Part shown: in pieces, positions 32,755 through 40,511 of the stretch
Layout: the number at the start of each line of letters is the position of its first letter
Numbering within the stretch: position 1 is the first letter of the stretch
Position numbers and translations under genes: made by a program
Origin: an uncultured Collinsella sp.
GTDB lineage: Bacteria > Actinomycetota > Coriobacteriia > Coriobacteriales > Coriobacteriaceae
Length of the DNA stretch: 40,511 nucleotides
Assembly (NCBI GenBank): GCA_958423535.1
Contig: CATZRJ010000013.1
Location: forward strand, 1-40,511
Reading direction: 5' to 3'
Notes under the pieces: model-generated
Database searches by the model: none
Told to the model about the DNA's origin: nothing
Seen by the model: only the letters and a program-made list of their open reading frames with translations

Positions 32755-32795
32755 ATTATAAAGTTGCCCGGGCCGGCTGCATGCCGATCCCGGGC
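32755..32795 (-). promoter_or_regulatory. thiD -10 element and hairpin after thiC
   Basis: On the minus strand TATAAT (32760-32755) lies 45 bases before the thiD start. Upstream, GCCCGGG and CCCGGGC (32766-32772 and 32789-32795) enclose a further CGGC/GCCG pair. This hairpin could weaken read-through from thiC. The rest of the 181-base gap 32710-32890 shows nothing else. Confidence 0.45.
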
Positions 32796-32890
32796 GGGTG
32801 GTGCAATCTTTACGCAAATATAAGCAAATGTTCACAAGTCAACAATTGACGGGCGTTACAGCAGGCTTGCTGGCGATTACCTCGAAAAAG

Positions 32891-34225
32891 CTAATCCTCC
32901 ATGCCAAGATCGATCGTCGTGCCCTCGAACACCTTGTTAACGGTGCGGACGGCGCACATCTTGCCGCACATGGTGCAGGTGCCCTCAGTGGCGGCAGGGG
33001 ACTCCTCGTAGCGCTTCTTGCCGGTGACCGGGTCGAGAGCGCACTTCCACATGGCATCCCAGTCGAGCTTGCGGCGTGCCTGGCCCATCTTGTCGTCCAT
33101 GTCGCGGGCGTGTGGTACCTTCTTGGCGATATCGGCGGCGTGCGCGGCAATCTTAGTGGCCATGAGGCCGTCGAGCACATCCTGGGCGTTGGGCAGGCAC
33201 AGGTGCTCTGCCGGTGTCACGTAGCACAGGAAGTCGGCGCCGGAGCTCGCGGAGATGGCGCCACCGATGGCGGCGGTGATGTGGTCGTAGCCCACACCGA
33301 TATCGGTCACGAGCGGCCCCAGCACATAGAACGGGGCGTTGTGGCACAGGCGCTTCTGCAGCTTCATGTTGGCGGCGATCTCGTCGAGCGCCATATGGCC
33401 CGGCCCCTCGACCATAACCTGGACGCCGGCGGCCCAGGCGCGCTTGCACAGCTTGCCCAGCTCGATCATCTCGGCGGTCTCGGTGGCATCGTTGGAATCG
33501 TAGAGGCAGCCCGGGCGGCAGGAGTCGCCGAGCGAAATCGTCACGTCGTACTCGTGGCAGATTTCGAGCAACTCGTCGTAGAACTCATAGAACGGGTTCT
33601 CGTTACCGGTGACCTCCATCCAGCCAAACAGCAGCGAGCCGCCGCGGCTCACGATGTTCATCAGGCGGCCGGTCTCCTTAAAGGTCTTGGTGACCGACTT
33701 GTTGATGCCGCAGTGGATGGTCATAAAGTCCACGCCGTCCTCGGCATGCGCACGCACGACCTCGAACAGGTCGTCCTTGGTCAGCTTGACCAGCGGCTTT
33801 TCCATGTAGCCGATGGCGTCGTACATCGGCACCGTGCCCACCATGAGCGGCGTCTCGTCGATGAGCTGCTGGCGGAACTGGCGCGTCTTGCCCGAGTTGG
33901 AGAGGTCCATGATGGCGTCGGCGCCAAAGTCCTCGGCAATTTTGACCTTCTTCCATTCCTCGGCGGCATCGGCCTTGTCGCCCGAGATGCCCAGGTTGAC
34001 GTTGACCTTGGTGGACAGGCCCTCACCGACACCAAAGGCGCGCATGCCCTTTTTGATGTGCACGATGTTGGCGGGAATGGCGATGCGGCCGTCGGCCACG
34101 CGCTCGCGGATGTACTCGGGGTCGCGATGCTCGCGCTCGGCGACTTCCTTCATCTGCGGCGTAATCTGCCCGGCGCGGGCGAAGTCGATTTGCGTGACGA
34201 GCTTGGGCTCGGTCTGTGTGCTCAT
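32891..34225 (-). CDS. thiC: Phosphomethylpyrimidine synthase (ThiC)
   Basis: ThiC, a radical-SAM enzyme, converts 5-aminoimidazole ribotide to HMP-phosphate. From ATG 34225 it is 444 residues, the short form seen in anaerobes. Seen are TQIDFARAGQITPQM at the start, VNLGISGD, DAIMDLSNSGKTR, TVPMYDAIGY, GPGHMALDEI, and the C-terminal cluster Cys in CTMCGKMC (C417, C420, C424; CX2CX3C as read). The ATG at 34249 is rejected because it lies inside the riboswitch; AAGGGAG serves 34225. The TPP riboswitch upstream shows thiamine control. The ORF on the opposite strand is a shadow. Confidence 0.95.
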   Translation of the reverse strand: MSTQTEPKLVTQIDFARAGQITPQMKEVAEREHRDPEYIRERVADGRIAIPANIVHIKKGMRAFGVGEGLSTKVNVNLGISGDKADAAEEWKKVKIAEDFGADAIMDLSNSGKTRQFRQQLIDETPLMVGTVPMYDAIGYMEKPLVKLTKDDLFEVVRAHAEDGVDFMTIHCGINKSVTKTFKETGRLMNIVSRGGSLLFGWMEVTGNENPFYEFYDELLEICHEYDVTISLGDSCRPGCLYDSNDATETAEMIELGKLCKRAWAAGVQVMVEGPGHMALDEIAANMKLQKRLCHNAPFYVLGPLVTDIGVGYDHITAAIGGAISASSGADFLCYVTPAEHLCLPNAQDVLDGLMATKIAAHAADIAKKVPHARDMDDKMGQARRKLDWDAMWKCALDPVTGKKRYEESPAATEGTCTMCGKMCAVRTVNKVFEGTTIDLGMED

Positions 34226-34232
34226 TGGCACG

Positions 34233-34327
34233 GCTCCCTTCGTTGGCATTACCCATATCAGGTTTGCGGGTCAGGGCGGGCGCGCCCAATCTCAGCCTGC
34301 CGTCCTGTCCTGCAAGCTCCCCGTTTA
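34233..34327 (-). promoter_or_regulatory. TPP riboswitch (THI element) controlling thiC
   Basis: Read on the minus strand, the conserved THI words appear in order: CGGGGAGC (34314-34323 region), GCTGAGATT (34289-34297 region), ACCCGCAAACCTGAT (34257-34271) and GGGTAATGCCAACGAAGGGA ending at 34235. The last element overlaps the thiC Shine-Dalgarno AAGGGAG, so ligand binding most likely blocks translation initiation directly. A TATACT -10 (34341-34346, minus strand) with a weak -35 about 18-19 bases away lies just upstream. Confidence 0.92.
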
Positions 34328-34340
34328 TGTAATGGGCTCA

Positions 34341-34371
34341 AGTATAGCCTGAATGGGTACGATTGGGCCAA
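34341..34371 (-). promoter_or_regulatory. thiC promoter
   Basis: On the minus strand TATACT (34346-34341) is preceded by TTGGCC (34371-34366) at 19 bases, or TGGCCC at 18. Transcription would begin just before the riboswitch. The gap is longer than ideal. Confidence 0.5.
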
Positions 34372-34396
34372 CGAGCGTGCCTGTGGGGAGGCGAAC

Positions 34397-34912
34397 ATGG
34401 AAGACAAGCATCTATATCGAGAGACGCAGTGGGATGTATCGGCCGAGGAGAGCCGCGCGCACCATGGCCTTGTCGCGATTGGTTTTGCGGTGCTTGCCGT
34501 GCTGGTGATTGCCTTTTGTATCTGGACGTTTGGCGGTTGCGGCGCCGCCGCCTGGGAGTTCGAGGCTGATGATAGCCTACCGATCATGACGGTGAAGGTC
34601 GCTGGCGGTAACACGGTGGCAGCTCCCGGCGACTATTGGTATCCGTGCGATGGATTTGTCCAGCTGCAGCTAAGCGGTGGTTCCATTCCTGGTGAAGAGA
34701 TCGAGCGCGTGACCTTCGATGCGTCGCTTAAGACGCTGTCAGTCGAGCTCAAAGATAAAGGGGATGTGCCCACGACGATGGATATCGCGCTGACGGAATG
34801 GCGCCTGGGGCCCCCGTCGGGCGTCAAGGTGTCCGAGGTGGAGCATGTCAAGATTACCTATCAGGACGGCTCGACAAATGAAATTGCCAAAGCCGACGGC
34901 TTGGCGGAATAG
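34397..34912 (+). CDS. Uncharacterised membrane-anchored protein
   Basis: No family is recognised. From ATG 34397 (GGGGAGG upstream) the protein has 171 residues: a short cytoplasmic N-terminus, one transmembrane helix at about 26-46 (VAIGFAVLAVLVIAFCIWTF) and an extracytoplasmic domain with beta-strand character (IMTVKVAGGNTVAAPGDYWYPCDGFVQLQL, TMDIALTEWRLGP, HVKITYQDGSTNEIA). Cys in the GGCG stretch after the helix is not at a lipobox position. It runs opposite to thiC, with the start of transcription between 34340 and 34397, and ends 40 bases before the yaaA 3' end. The much longer open frame upstream is antisense to thiC and not coding. Confidence 0.75.
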   Translation: MEDKHLYRETQWDVSAEESRAHHGLVAIGFAVLAVLVIAFCIWTFGGCGAAAWEFEADDSLPIMTVKVAGGNTVAAPGDYWYPCDGFVQLQLSGGSIPGEEIERVTFDASLKTLSVELKDKGDVPTTMDIALTEWRLGPPSGVKVSEVEHVKITYQDGSTNEIAKADGLAE

Positions 34913-34952
34913 ACGCCGTGCCTAGGCAGCACATTTAAAAGTAGCGGTGGTC

Positions 34953-35762
34953 CTACAAGGCCTGTTCGTTCAGGAAGACCAAAGTGTTTTTATTTGAAAG
35001 CTCGGGAAAGTGGCGATAACCAACGTCGAACGCGGTGAGTTCGTCTACATCCTCGAGCTTGTTTTCTGCCATCCAGCGCACCATGGAGCCGCGTGCCTTT
35101 TTGCTGGCGGTCGAGCGCTGGATGGGCTTGCCGTTGCGGATGCCTTCGCCAAAGAGGCATGTGACGACCGTGGCTTCGGTGGTGAGGCGGGGCAGAACGG
35201 CTTTGGCGTATTCCGCGCTGGCGAGGTTGACGATCGTAGCGTTGGAGCCCGCCGGAGCGATGGCCCGTGCGAGCTTGTCGCCCCAAAACGCGTAGAGGTC
35301 TCGGGCATTGTCGACGGCAAGCTTCGCGCCCATCTCCAGCCTATACGGTTCAACGGCATGAAAGGGGCGCACGCATCCGTAAAGGCCCGAGAGGATCCAG
35401 AGATGGTTTTGCAGCCAGTCGAGCTGTGCGGCATCCATGACCTCGGGCGCCATGCTTTGGTATTGAATGCCGTGATAGGACATGACGGCAGGGGAGATTC
35501 GACGCGCGATATCGGGATCGGCGAGGTCGGCATCGCTCAGGACGGGCATAAATTCGTGAAGCGTATCCAGACACGTTGTAAGCAGCCTGTCACTCACGTT
35601 CCACAGCGCCTGCAGACCGCCGCTGCCTTCATTCTGCTCGATATCTAGCAGTGCGCGGTGGAGGCGAGCCGTCTCTTGCGCAAAAGGTGGAATGCCCAGG
35701 ACTTCAAAAGCATCTTGGGCCGCGCGCATCTGCTTGGCGGGCGAAATGATGACCTGCAGCAT
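34953..35762 (-). CDS. yaaA: Peroxide stress protein YaaA (DUF328 family)
   Basis: A 269-residue YaaA. In E. coli this protein lowers free iron and limits DNA damage under hydrogen peroxide. It starts MLQVIISPAKQMR, the hallmark N-terminus, and keeps YHGIQYQSMAPEVM, LWILSGLYGCVRPFHAVEPYRLEMGAKL, FWGDKLARAI, NLASAEYAKAV and FKKARGSM-like SKKARGSMVRWMAEN toward the end. The ATG at 35762 has AAAGGAGAG upstream on the minus strand. It follows the M18 aminopeptidase in the same direction, with a hairpin in between. The exact chemistry of the family is not established. Confidence 0.92.
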   Translation of the reverse strand: MLQVIISPAKQMRAAQDAFEVLGIPPFAQETARLHRALLDIEQNEGSGGLQALWNVSDRLLTTCLDTLHEFMPVLSDADLADPDIARRISPAVMSYHGIQYQSMAPEVMDAAQLDWLQNHLWILSGLYGCVRPFHAVEPYRLEMGAKLAVDNARDLYAFWGDKLARAIAPAGSNATIVNLASAEYAKAVLPRLTTEATVVTCLFGEGIRNGKPIQRSTASKKARGSMVRWMAENKLEDVDELTAFDVGYRHFPELSNKNTLVFLNEQAL

Positions 35763-35778
35763 GGACTCTCCTTTGCCT

Positions 35779-35853
35779 AAAAAGGAAGTTGCGGTGGAAT
35801 ACGGTCTGTTTTGGCCGTTTATGGGCCAGTTTAGTCCGTATTTCACCGCAACT
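35779..35853 (-). terminator. Terminator hairpin after the M18 aminopeptidase
   Basis: Arms 35787-35804 and 35836-35853 are 18 bases and complementary with one wobble; the interior holds a second pair (TGGCC/GGCCA). On the minus strand the stem is followed by CCTTTTTAGG, a T run (35783-35779), so it can terminate the aminopeptidase transcript shortly before yaaA. Confidence 0.65.
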
Positions 35854-35866
35854 GATGAAGGGTTGG

Positions 35867-37264
35867 TTAGGCGCGCTCGAGGAAGGCCTTGTAACCGCGA
35901 TAGGCCTCGTAGATATCGGCCTTGTTGGCGACCTCCCACAGGGCGTGCATGGACAGGACGGCAACACCGGAGTCGATGACGTTCATGCCGTACTTGGCCA
36001 TGATGTAGGCGATGGTGCCGCCGCCGCCCGCGTTGACGCGACCGAGCTCGCAGGTCTGGAAGTCCACGCCGGCCTCGTCCATGATGTCGCGGACGAGGGC
36101 CACGTACTCGGCGTCGGCGTCGTTTGAACCGCCCTTGCCGCGGCTGCCCGTGTACTTGTTGAAGCACAGACCGCGACCCATGAAGGCGGCGTTCTTGGTC
36201 TCGAACTTGCCGGCGTAGCCCGGGTCGAAGCCGGCGGACACGTCGGAGGAAAGCATGCGGCTGCGGGCGAGCGCGCGGCGCAGGGCCAGCGGGCTATCCT
36301 CGCCGGCGAGCGTCATGATCTCGGCGACGGTGTTCTCGAAGAAGCGGCTTGTCATGCCAGTGGCACCCACGGAACCGATCTCCTCTTTGTCGACGATGAG
36401 TGTGATGCTCGTGCGCTCCACGTTGGCGACGTTGATCTGGGCGAGCATGGACGGATAGGCGCAGACACGGTCGTCGTGGCCATAGCCCAGAATCATGGAG
36501 CGGTCGAGGCCCATGTCGCGGGCGGGACCGGCGGGCACGACCTCGATCTCGGCGGAGAGGAAGTCCTCCTCCTCGACGTCATACTGCTCCTTGAGGATGT
36601 CCAGGAACATCTGCTTGACGGGCTCCTTGGGAGCGTCCTTGTCGTCCTCGTCAAACTTGACAGGGCGGCCGCCCACGATCACGTCGAGGATCTCGGCGTC
36701 GACGGCGTCCTTGGCGGGCTTGGCCATCTGCTCGCTCGAGAGGTGAATCAGCAGGTCGGAGATGGTAAAGACCGGGTCGTCGGCCTTGTCGCCGATGTTG
36801 ATGTCGACGGTGGTGCCGTCCTTTTTGCAGATGACGCCCACGAGTGCAAGCGGGGAGGCCACCCAGTGGTAGCTCTTGACGCCGCCATAATAGTGCGTGT
36901 CGAGATAGGCCATGTCGCCGGCCTCGAAAGCGGGGTTCTGCTTAAGGTCCAGGCGCGGCGAGTCCACGTGGGCGCCCAGGATGTTAAAGCCCTGCTCGAG
37001 CGGGGCGGTGCCCAGGTTGACGAGCATAAGGTCCTTGCCGTGGTTGGCGGCGTACACCTTGTCGCCTGCCTTGAGCGCACGGCCCTCGGCGATCACGGTC
37101 TCCAGATTGACGTAGCCCGCCTCCTCGGCCATCTTGATGCCGGTCTTGACGCACAGGCGCTCGGTCTTGTTCTCGCTCAAAAACTGCTTATAGCCGCGGC
37201 AAAGCTCCTCGAGCTCCTCGATTTGCTGTGGCGTGTACTTTTTCCATGCGCAGGGACGCTCCAT
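35867..37264 (-). CDS. M18 family aminopeptidase
   Basis: A 465-residue zinc aminopeptidase of family M18 (aspartyl aminopeptidase-like, cytoplasmic). First zinc ligands H99 and D101 sit in NILGAHVDSPRLDL. Other blocks are THYYGGVKSYHW, LSSEQMAKPA, the catalytic Glu region VDKEEIGSVGATG, SSDVSAGFDPGYAG and a late CELGRVNAGGGGTIAYI. The ATG at 37264 has AAAGGAG upstream on the minus strand; the frame beyond it is antisense to polA. It probably digests peptides from the N-terminal end, but substrate preference is unknown. Confidence 0.92.
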   Translation of the reverse strand: MERPCAWKKYTPQQIEELEELCRGYKQFLSENKTERLCVKTGIKMAEEAGYVNLETVIAEGRALKAGDKVYAANHGKDLMLVNLGTAPLEQGFNILGAHVDSPRLDLKQNPAFEAGDMAYLDTHYYGGVKSYHWVASPLALVGVICKKDGTTVDINIGDKADDPVFTISDLLIHLSSEQMAKPAKDAVDAEILDVIVGGRPVKFDEDDKDAPKEPVKQMFLDILKEQYDVEEEDFLSAEIEVVPAGPARDMGLDRSMILGYGHDDRVCAYPSMLAQINVANVERTSITLIVDKEEIGSVGATGMTSRFFENTVAEIMTLAGEDSPLALRRALARSRMLSSDVSAGFDPGYAGKFETKNAAFMGRGLCFNKYTGSRGKGGSNDADAEYVALVRDIMDEAGVDFQTCELGRVNAGGGGTIAYIMAKYGMNVIDSGVAVLSMHALWEVANKADIYEAYRGYKAFLERA

Positions 37265-37430
37265 GACGCAGGCTCCTTTCGGATCGATCGTGCTGGTTGA
37301 TGTACCGTGAGCCATCGTATCACGCGCGGGCGCGCGGTGGCGGGGGAGCTTGATGTGCGGTGGCCGCGGGGCGGGGAGCGTGTAAACTGGAGTGAGCAAA
37401 CCGTGCCCAGCCCAAAGCGAGGTATTCAAT

Positions 37431-40181
37431 ATGTCTGACAAGCGCCGTACCTTTGCCGTCATCGACGGCAACTCGCTCATGCACCGCGCCTTCCACGCCG
37501 TGCCGCCCACCATGAACGCGCCGGACGGTCGCCCCACCAACGCGATCTTTGGCTTTTTGAATATGTTCCTCAAGATGATTGACGCCTTTAACCCCGACGG
37601 TGTGGTCGTGGCGTTTGACAAGGGCAAGCCGCGTGTGCGCATGGAGATGCTGCCGCAGTACAAGGCCCAGCGTCCGCCCATGGACCCCGATCTGCACGCG
37701 CAGTTTCCCATGATTAAGGAGCTGCTCGCCGCGCTCAACGTGCCGATCTTGCAGTCCGAGGGCTGGGAAGGCGATGACATCCTGGGCACTATGGCGCGCC
37801 TGGGCGAGCAAGCCGGCTGTGACATGCTGCTGGTGACCGGTGATCGCGATATGTATCAGCTCGTGACCGAGCACGTCAACGTGGTCTCGACCCGCAAGGG
37901 CCTGTCCGACGTGGCGATTATGACGCCCGAGAGCGTGGACGATCTGTATCACGGCATCACGCCGGCGCTCGTGCCCGATTTTTACGGTCTGAAGGGCGAC
38001 ACGTCCGATAACATCCCCGGCGTGCCGGGCATCGGCCCCAAAAAGGCGAGCGCGCTCATTGCGCAGTACGGTAGCCTGGACGAGGTCATCGCACATGCCG
38101 ACGAGGTCAAGGGCAAGATGGGCGAAAACCTGCGTGCGCACATCGACGATGCCCTGTTGAGCCGCAAGGTCGCGACCATCCGCACCGATGCGCCCGTTGA
38201 GCTCGATTTTGAGGCGACGTCCTTCCCGGCGTATTCTGCCGATGAGGTTTCCGCGGCGCTGGGCACGCTTGGTATCACCGCTATGCAGAACCGTTTCTTG
38301 GCGCTGATCGGTGGCGAGGGCGGGGCTGCTGCTGCCTCCAGTGTGTTTGAGATGCCTGCGATGGTTCGCGCAGCCGCGGGCGATATTGACGCGCTTGGTG
38401 CCGTTGCGGCTGAGATTTCCCGCGCGATTGATGCCGGCGAGTGGGTCGCCGCCGTGGTGGACGACGACAAGGAAGAGGGCGCGCTCTTTGGACTGACGCG
38501 CACGCTGTGGCTGGCGACGTCCAAGGGCCTGTTCGCCCTCGAGGAGGGCGACGGCGGTGCGGCGGCTGAGGTTGAGGGCTTTAACTTCGTCCACGGCGTG
38601 ATTACCGGCGTGCTCGCGCGCCTGTTTATGGAGGGCCGCGTGGCGAGCCCGGATATGAAGGCGTTGCTGCACGAGCTTTCGCCTATCGATTCCTCTGAGC
38701 CCGAGCTCATGGACCCGCTGTCTGCCGATTCCACGCGCATCTTCGATACCGTGGTTGCCGCCTACCTGCTGGATTCCGACCGCTCCGAGTTCGATGAGGC
38801 GTATCTGGCCGATACCTATCTGCAGATGTCGCTGCCTGCGGCGCGCGGTGCAGAGGGTGCCGGCGAGGACGCTCCTGCACCCGCCGCTCGCACGGCGGAC
38901 TTGACGCTGGCGCTGGTCGCACCGCTGCGCGACCGCATGGCACGCGAGAACGCCGCCAACGTGTTCGATGGCATCGAGATGCCACTCGTGCCGGTGCTTG
39001 CCAAGATGGAGCGCGCGGGCATGCTCGTGGATCCCGATCGGCTGCGCAGTCTGTCCGAGGGCCTGGCGACCCAGATCACCGAGGTCGAGCGAAGCATTCG
39101 CGACCTGGCGGGTGACGAGACCTTTAACATTGGCAGTCCCATGCAACTGTCGCACGTGCTCTTCGATGTGATGGGCCTTCCGACCAAGGGCCTCAAGAAG
39201 ACCAAGCGCGGTTACTATTCGACCAATGCCAAGGTACTGAGCGATCTTGCCCGCGACCACGAGATCGTGCGCCTGATTTTGGACTGGCGTGAGAAGTCCA
39301 AGATTAAGTCAACCTATCTGGACACGCTAGGTCCGCTGCGCCGTGGTGACGGTCGTGTGCACACCACGTACAACCAGACCATCACCGCGACGGGGCGTCT
39401 GTCCTCGAGCGACCCGAACTTGCAGAACATCCCGACGCGCTCTGAGCTGGGCCGCACCGTCAAGACGGCGTTTTCGGCAGGCGAGGGCAGTGTCTTTTTG
39501 GCGGTGGACTACTCGCAGATCGAGCTGCGTCTGCTGGCGCATCTTTCGGGTGACGAGCATCTGGTACGTGCCTTTAACGAGGGCGAAGACTTCCACGCCG
39601 AGACGGCCGCGCGCGTGTTTGGCGTTCCCGTGTCCGAGGTAACGCCCGACTTGCGCAGTCGCGCCAAGGCCGTGAACTTTGGCATCGTGTACGGCCAGCA
39701 GGCCTACGGCCTGTCGCAGTCGCTGCATATCTCGATGGCCGAGGCGCGTGGCATGATCGATCGCTACTACGAGGCCTACCCGGGCGTGCGCACGTTCCTC
39801 GACAATGTGGTGGCGCGTGCCAAGCAGACGGGCTACGCCGAGACCATGTACGGCCGCCGTCGTCATATTCCGGAGCTCAAGGCCAAAAACCCGCAACTCC
39901 GCGGCTTTGGCGAGCGCACGGCTATGAACCATCCCATGCAGGGTACCGCGGCGGACATCATCAAGATTGCCATGGCCCGCGTAAGCCGCCGCCTGGAAGA
40001 AGAGGGCTTTGCCGCCCACATGATCCTGCAGGTGCACGACGAGCTGGACTTTGAGTGCCCCATCGACGAAGTCGAGCGCCTGACCGCCATGGTCCAAGAC
40101 GTCATGGAACACGTCGTAGACCTACGCGTACCCCTCATCGCCGAAGCCAGCACCGGCATAACCTGGGCCGACGCCAAATAA
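37431..40181 (+). CDS. polA: DNA polymerase I
   Basis: DNA polymerase I (916 residues) removes primers and fills gaps. The N-terminal 5'-3' exonuclease domain (about 1-295) contains FAVIDGNSLMHRAFHAV, VVAFDKGKPRVRMEMLPQYKAQR, VTGDRDMYQL and the helix-hairpin-helix GIGPKKASALI. The middle region (about 300-500) is where a 3'-5' exonuclease would be, but its Asp/Glu motifs are not recognisable, so proofreading is probably lost. The polymerase domain has motif A VDYSQIELRL (D693), motif B K746 to Y754 in RAKAVNFGIVYG, and motif C VHDE (H869-D870-E871). The ATG at 37431 has GAGG upstream. Confidence 0.96.
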   Translation: MSDKRRTFAVIDGNSLMHRAFHAVPPTMNAPDGRPTNAIFGFLNMFLKMIDAFNPDGVVVAFDKGKPRVRMEMLPQYKAQRPPMDPDLHAQFPMIKELLAALNVPILQSEGWEGDDILGTMARLGEQAGCDMLLVTGDRDMYQLVTEHVNVVSTRKGLSDVAIMTPESVDDLYHGITPALVPDFYGLKGDTSDNIPGVPGIGPKKASALIAQYGSLDEVIAHADEVKGKMGENLRAHIDDALLSRKVATIRTDAPVELDFEATSFPAYSADEVSAALGTLGITAMQNRFLALIGGEGGAAAASSVFEMPAMVRAAAGDIDALGAVAAEISRAIDAGEWVAAVVDDDKEEGALFGLTRTLWLATSKGLFALEEGDGGAAAEVEGFNFVHGVITGVLARLFMEGRVASPDMKALLHELSPIDSSEPELMDPLSADSTRIFDTVVAAYLLDSDRSEFDEAYLADTYLQMSLPAARGAEGAGEDAPAPAARTADLTLALVAPLRDRMARENAANVFDGIEMPLVPVLAKMERAGMLVDPDRLRSLSEGLATQITEVERSIRDLAGDETFNIGSPMQLSHVLFDVMGLPTKGLKKTKRGYYSTNAKVLSDLARDHEIVRLILDWREKSKIKSTYLDTLGPLRRGDGRVHTTYNQTITATGRLSSSDPNLQNIPTRSELGRTVKTAFSAGEGSVFLAVDYSQIELRLLAHLSGDEHLVRAFNEGEDFHAETAARVFGVPVSEVTPDLRSRAKAVNFGIVYGQQAYGLSQSLHISMAEARGMIDRYYEAYPGVRTFLDNVVARAKQTGYAETMYGRRRHIPELKAKNPQLRGFGERTAMNHPMQGTAADIIKIAMARVSRRLEEEGFAAHMILQVHDELDFECPIDEVERLTAMVQDVMEHVVDLRVPLIAEASTGITWADAK

Positions 40182-40215
40182 AGACCCTCCATCAACCCCA
40201 AAGTGACCAAGAGCA

Positions 40216-40249
40216 GAAGGGGGCTCCTTGCCAACAAGGAGCCCCCTTC
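40216..40249. terminator. Hairpin after polA
   Basis: GAAGGGGGCTCCTTG (40216-40230) and CAAGGAGCCCCCTTC (40235-40249) are perfectly complementary with a four-base loop (CCAA). Only a short T stretch follows (ATTCC), so it is a strong RNA stem of uncertain terminator efficiency. Confidence 0.7.
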
Positions 40250-40318
40250 ATTCCAAAAAATCAGCCAAGTATCTAGGCGCCAAGACGCCATCCAGGCGGC
40301 AAGCAAGTCACCGCAGGA

Positions 40319-40442
40319 CCTGGCCGGGCGAGGCGGGTAAGTTTTTCGTAGATTCCGCACGAGCCGAAGGCCACTTAATGTGGCCTTCGAGCGAGCCCAG
40401 GACCTGACCGAACGAAAAACTTACCCGCCTCGCCCGGCCAGG
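40319..40442. repeat. Nested hairpin element with perfect 31-base arms
   Basis: The sequences at 40319-40349 and 40412-40442 are exact reverse complements over 31 bases (outer end CCTGGCCGGGCGAGGCGGGT). Inside, CGAAGGCCAC (40365-40374) and GTGGCCTTCG (40380-40389) form a second perfect stem with loop TTAAT. It lies between the polA end and the 3' end of the minus-strand gene, and covers most of the 275-base gap. Neither side shows a T run; read on the plus strand the arm contains TTTTT near its inner end. Confidence 0.8.
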
Positions 40443-40456
40443 CCCGATGGGATAGC

Positions 40457-40511
40457 TTAACGAGCCGCCAAGATGGCGTCGATGAGCGTCAGTACGCCCC
40501 CGTCGTTGTTG
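40457..40511 (-). CDS. C-terminus of a minus-strand protein, possibly Cof-type HAD phosphatase
   Basis: The minus-strand frame from the window edge reads NNDGGVLTLIDAILAAR and stops at 40459-40457 (TAA). Only 17 residues are visible. The NxDGGV followed by a helix resembles the end of Cof-type HAD phosphatases (N-x-E/D-D/G-G-V-x-x-A/I), which fits but is not proof. The rest of the gene is outside the window. Confidence 0.4.
   Translation of the reverse strand, partial: NNDGGVLTLIDAILAAR

Noticed and set aside
32798..34912. 704-residue plus-strand open frame
   Set aside because: Most of it is antisense to thiC, which has all family motifs. Only the last 171 residues, from ATG 34397 with its own ribosome site, form a credible gene.
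35867..37825. Longer start for the M18 aminopeptidase
   Set aside because: The 187 extra residues lie antisense to polA and its promoter; ATG 37264 has AAAGGAG and gives the normal family N-terminus.
37320..39260. 646-residue minus-strand open frame opposite polA
   Set aside because: Shadow of polA in GC-rich DNA: Arg/His/Gly-rich composition, no family motif and no ribosome site.

Overview
The window is a GC-rich, low-repeat stretch of a Gram-positive chromosome. Its make-up is that of the Coriobacteriia (Actinomycetota), most likely Collinsella or a close relative. The reasons are an actinobacterial-type dcw cluster (no ftsA, with SepF and DivIVA downstream of FtsZ), a short anaerobe-type ThiC, and strong AGGAGG-like ribosome binding sites with frequent GTG/TTG starts. 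The genus is an inference from style, not from a database match.

Layout. 1-1348: the 3' end of pyrG, then a XerC/D tyrosine recombinase. 1349-1808: a 460-base control region with a long hairpin, operator-like palindromes and a good sigma-70-type promoter for mraZ. 1809-17307: the dcw cluster in one direction (mraZ, rsmH, ftsL-like, ftsI, murF, mraY, murD, ftsW, murG, murC, murB, ftsQ, ftsZ); murE and ftsA are absent. 17518-25438: pgeF, then a complete phosphate operon (pstS, pstC, pstA, pstB, phoU), then yggS, sepF, yggT and divIVA. In many Gram-positive bacteria pgeF, yggS, sepF, yggT and divIVA run together behind ftsZ, so the pst-phoU block looks inserted into the division cluster. pgeF and pstS overlap by ATGA.

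25604-28157 is on the minus strand: a nitroreductase, a DUF47/PhoU-like protein and a PiT phosphate transporter, giving a second phosphate uptake route. 28408-31545 is on the plus strand: a small unknown protein, a Bax-inhibitor-1 family membrane protein, a PARG-like (TIGR02452-type) protein with an altered active-site motif, and an SGNH hydrolase. 31879-34327 is on the minus strand: thiD and thiC, the latter behind a recognisable TPP riboswitch, with a small anchored unknown protein divergent from it. 34953-37264 is on the minus strand: yaaA and an M18 aminopeptidase. 37431-40181 is polA, and the window ends in the 3' end of a minus-strand gene that may encode a Cof-type HAD phosphatase.

The least explained DNA is intergenic. 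Between the convergent SGNH hydrolase and thiD lies an array of six 15-base half-sites in strictly alternating orientation at a 40-41 base pitch (31602-31817), bracketed by two related hairpins. Two other intergenic spaces (26304-26409 and 40316-40442) hold long hairpins with perfect 22- and 31-base arms, each with a nested inner hairpin. No protein partner for these elements is visible in the window. Other points of note are a probable ATC start codon for yggT, paired palindromes in the mraZ promoter, and a 14-base sequence shared by the regions upstream of mraZ and ftsZ.
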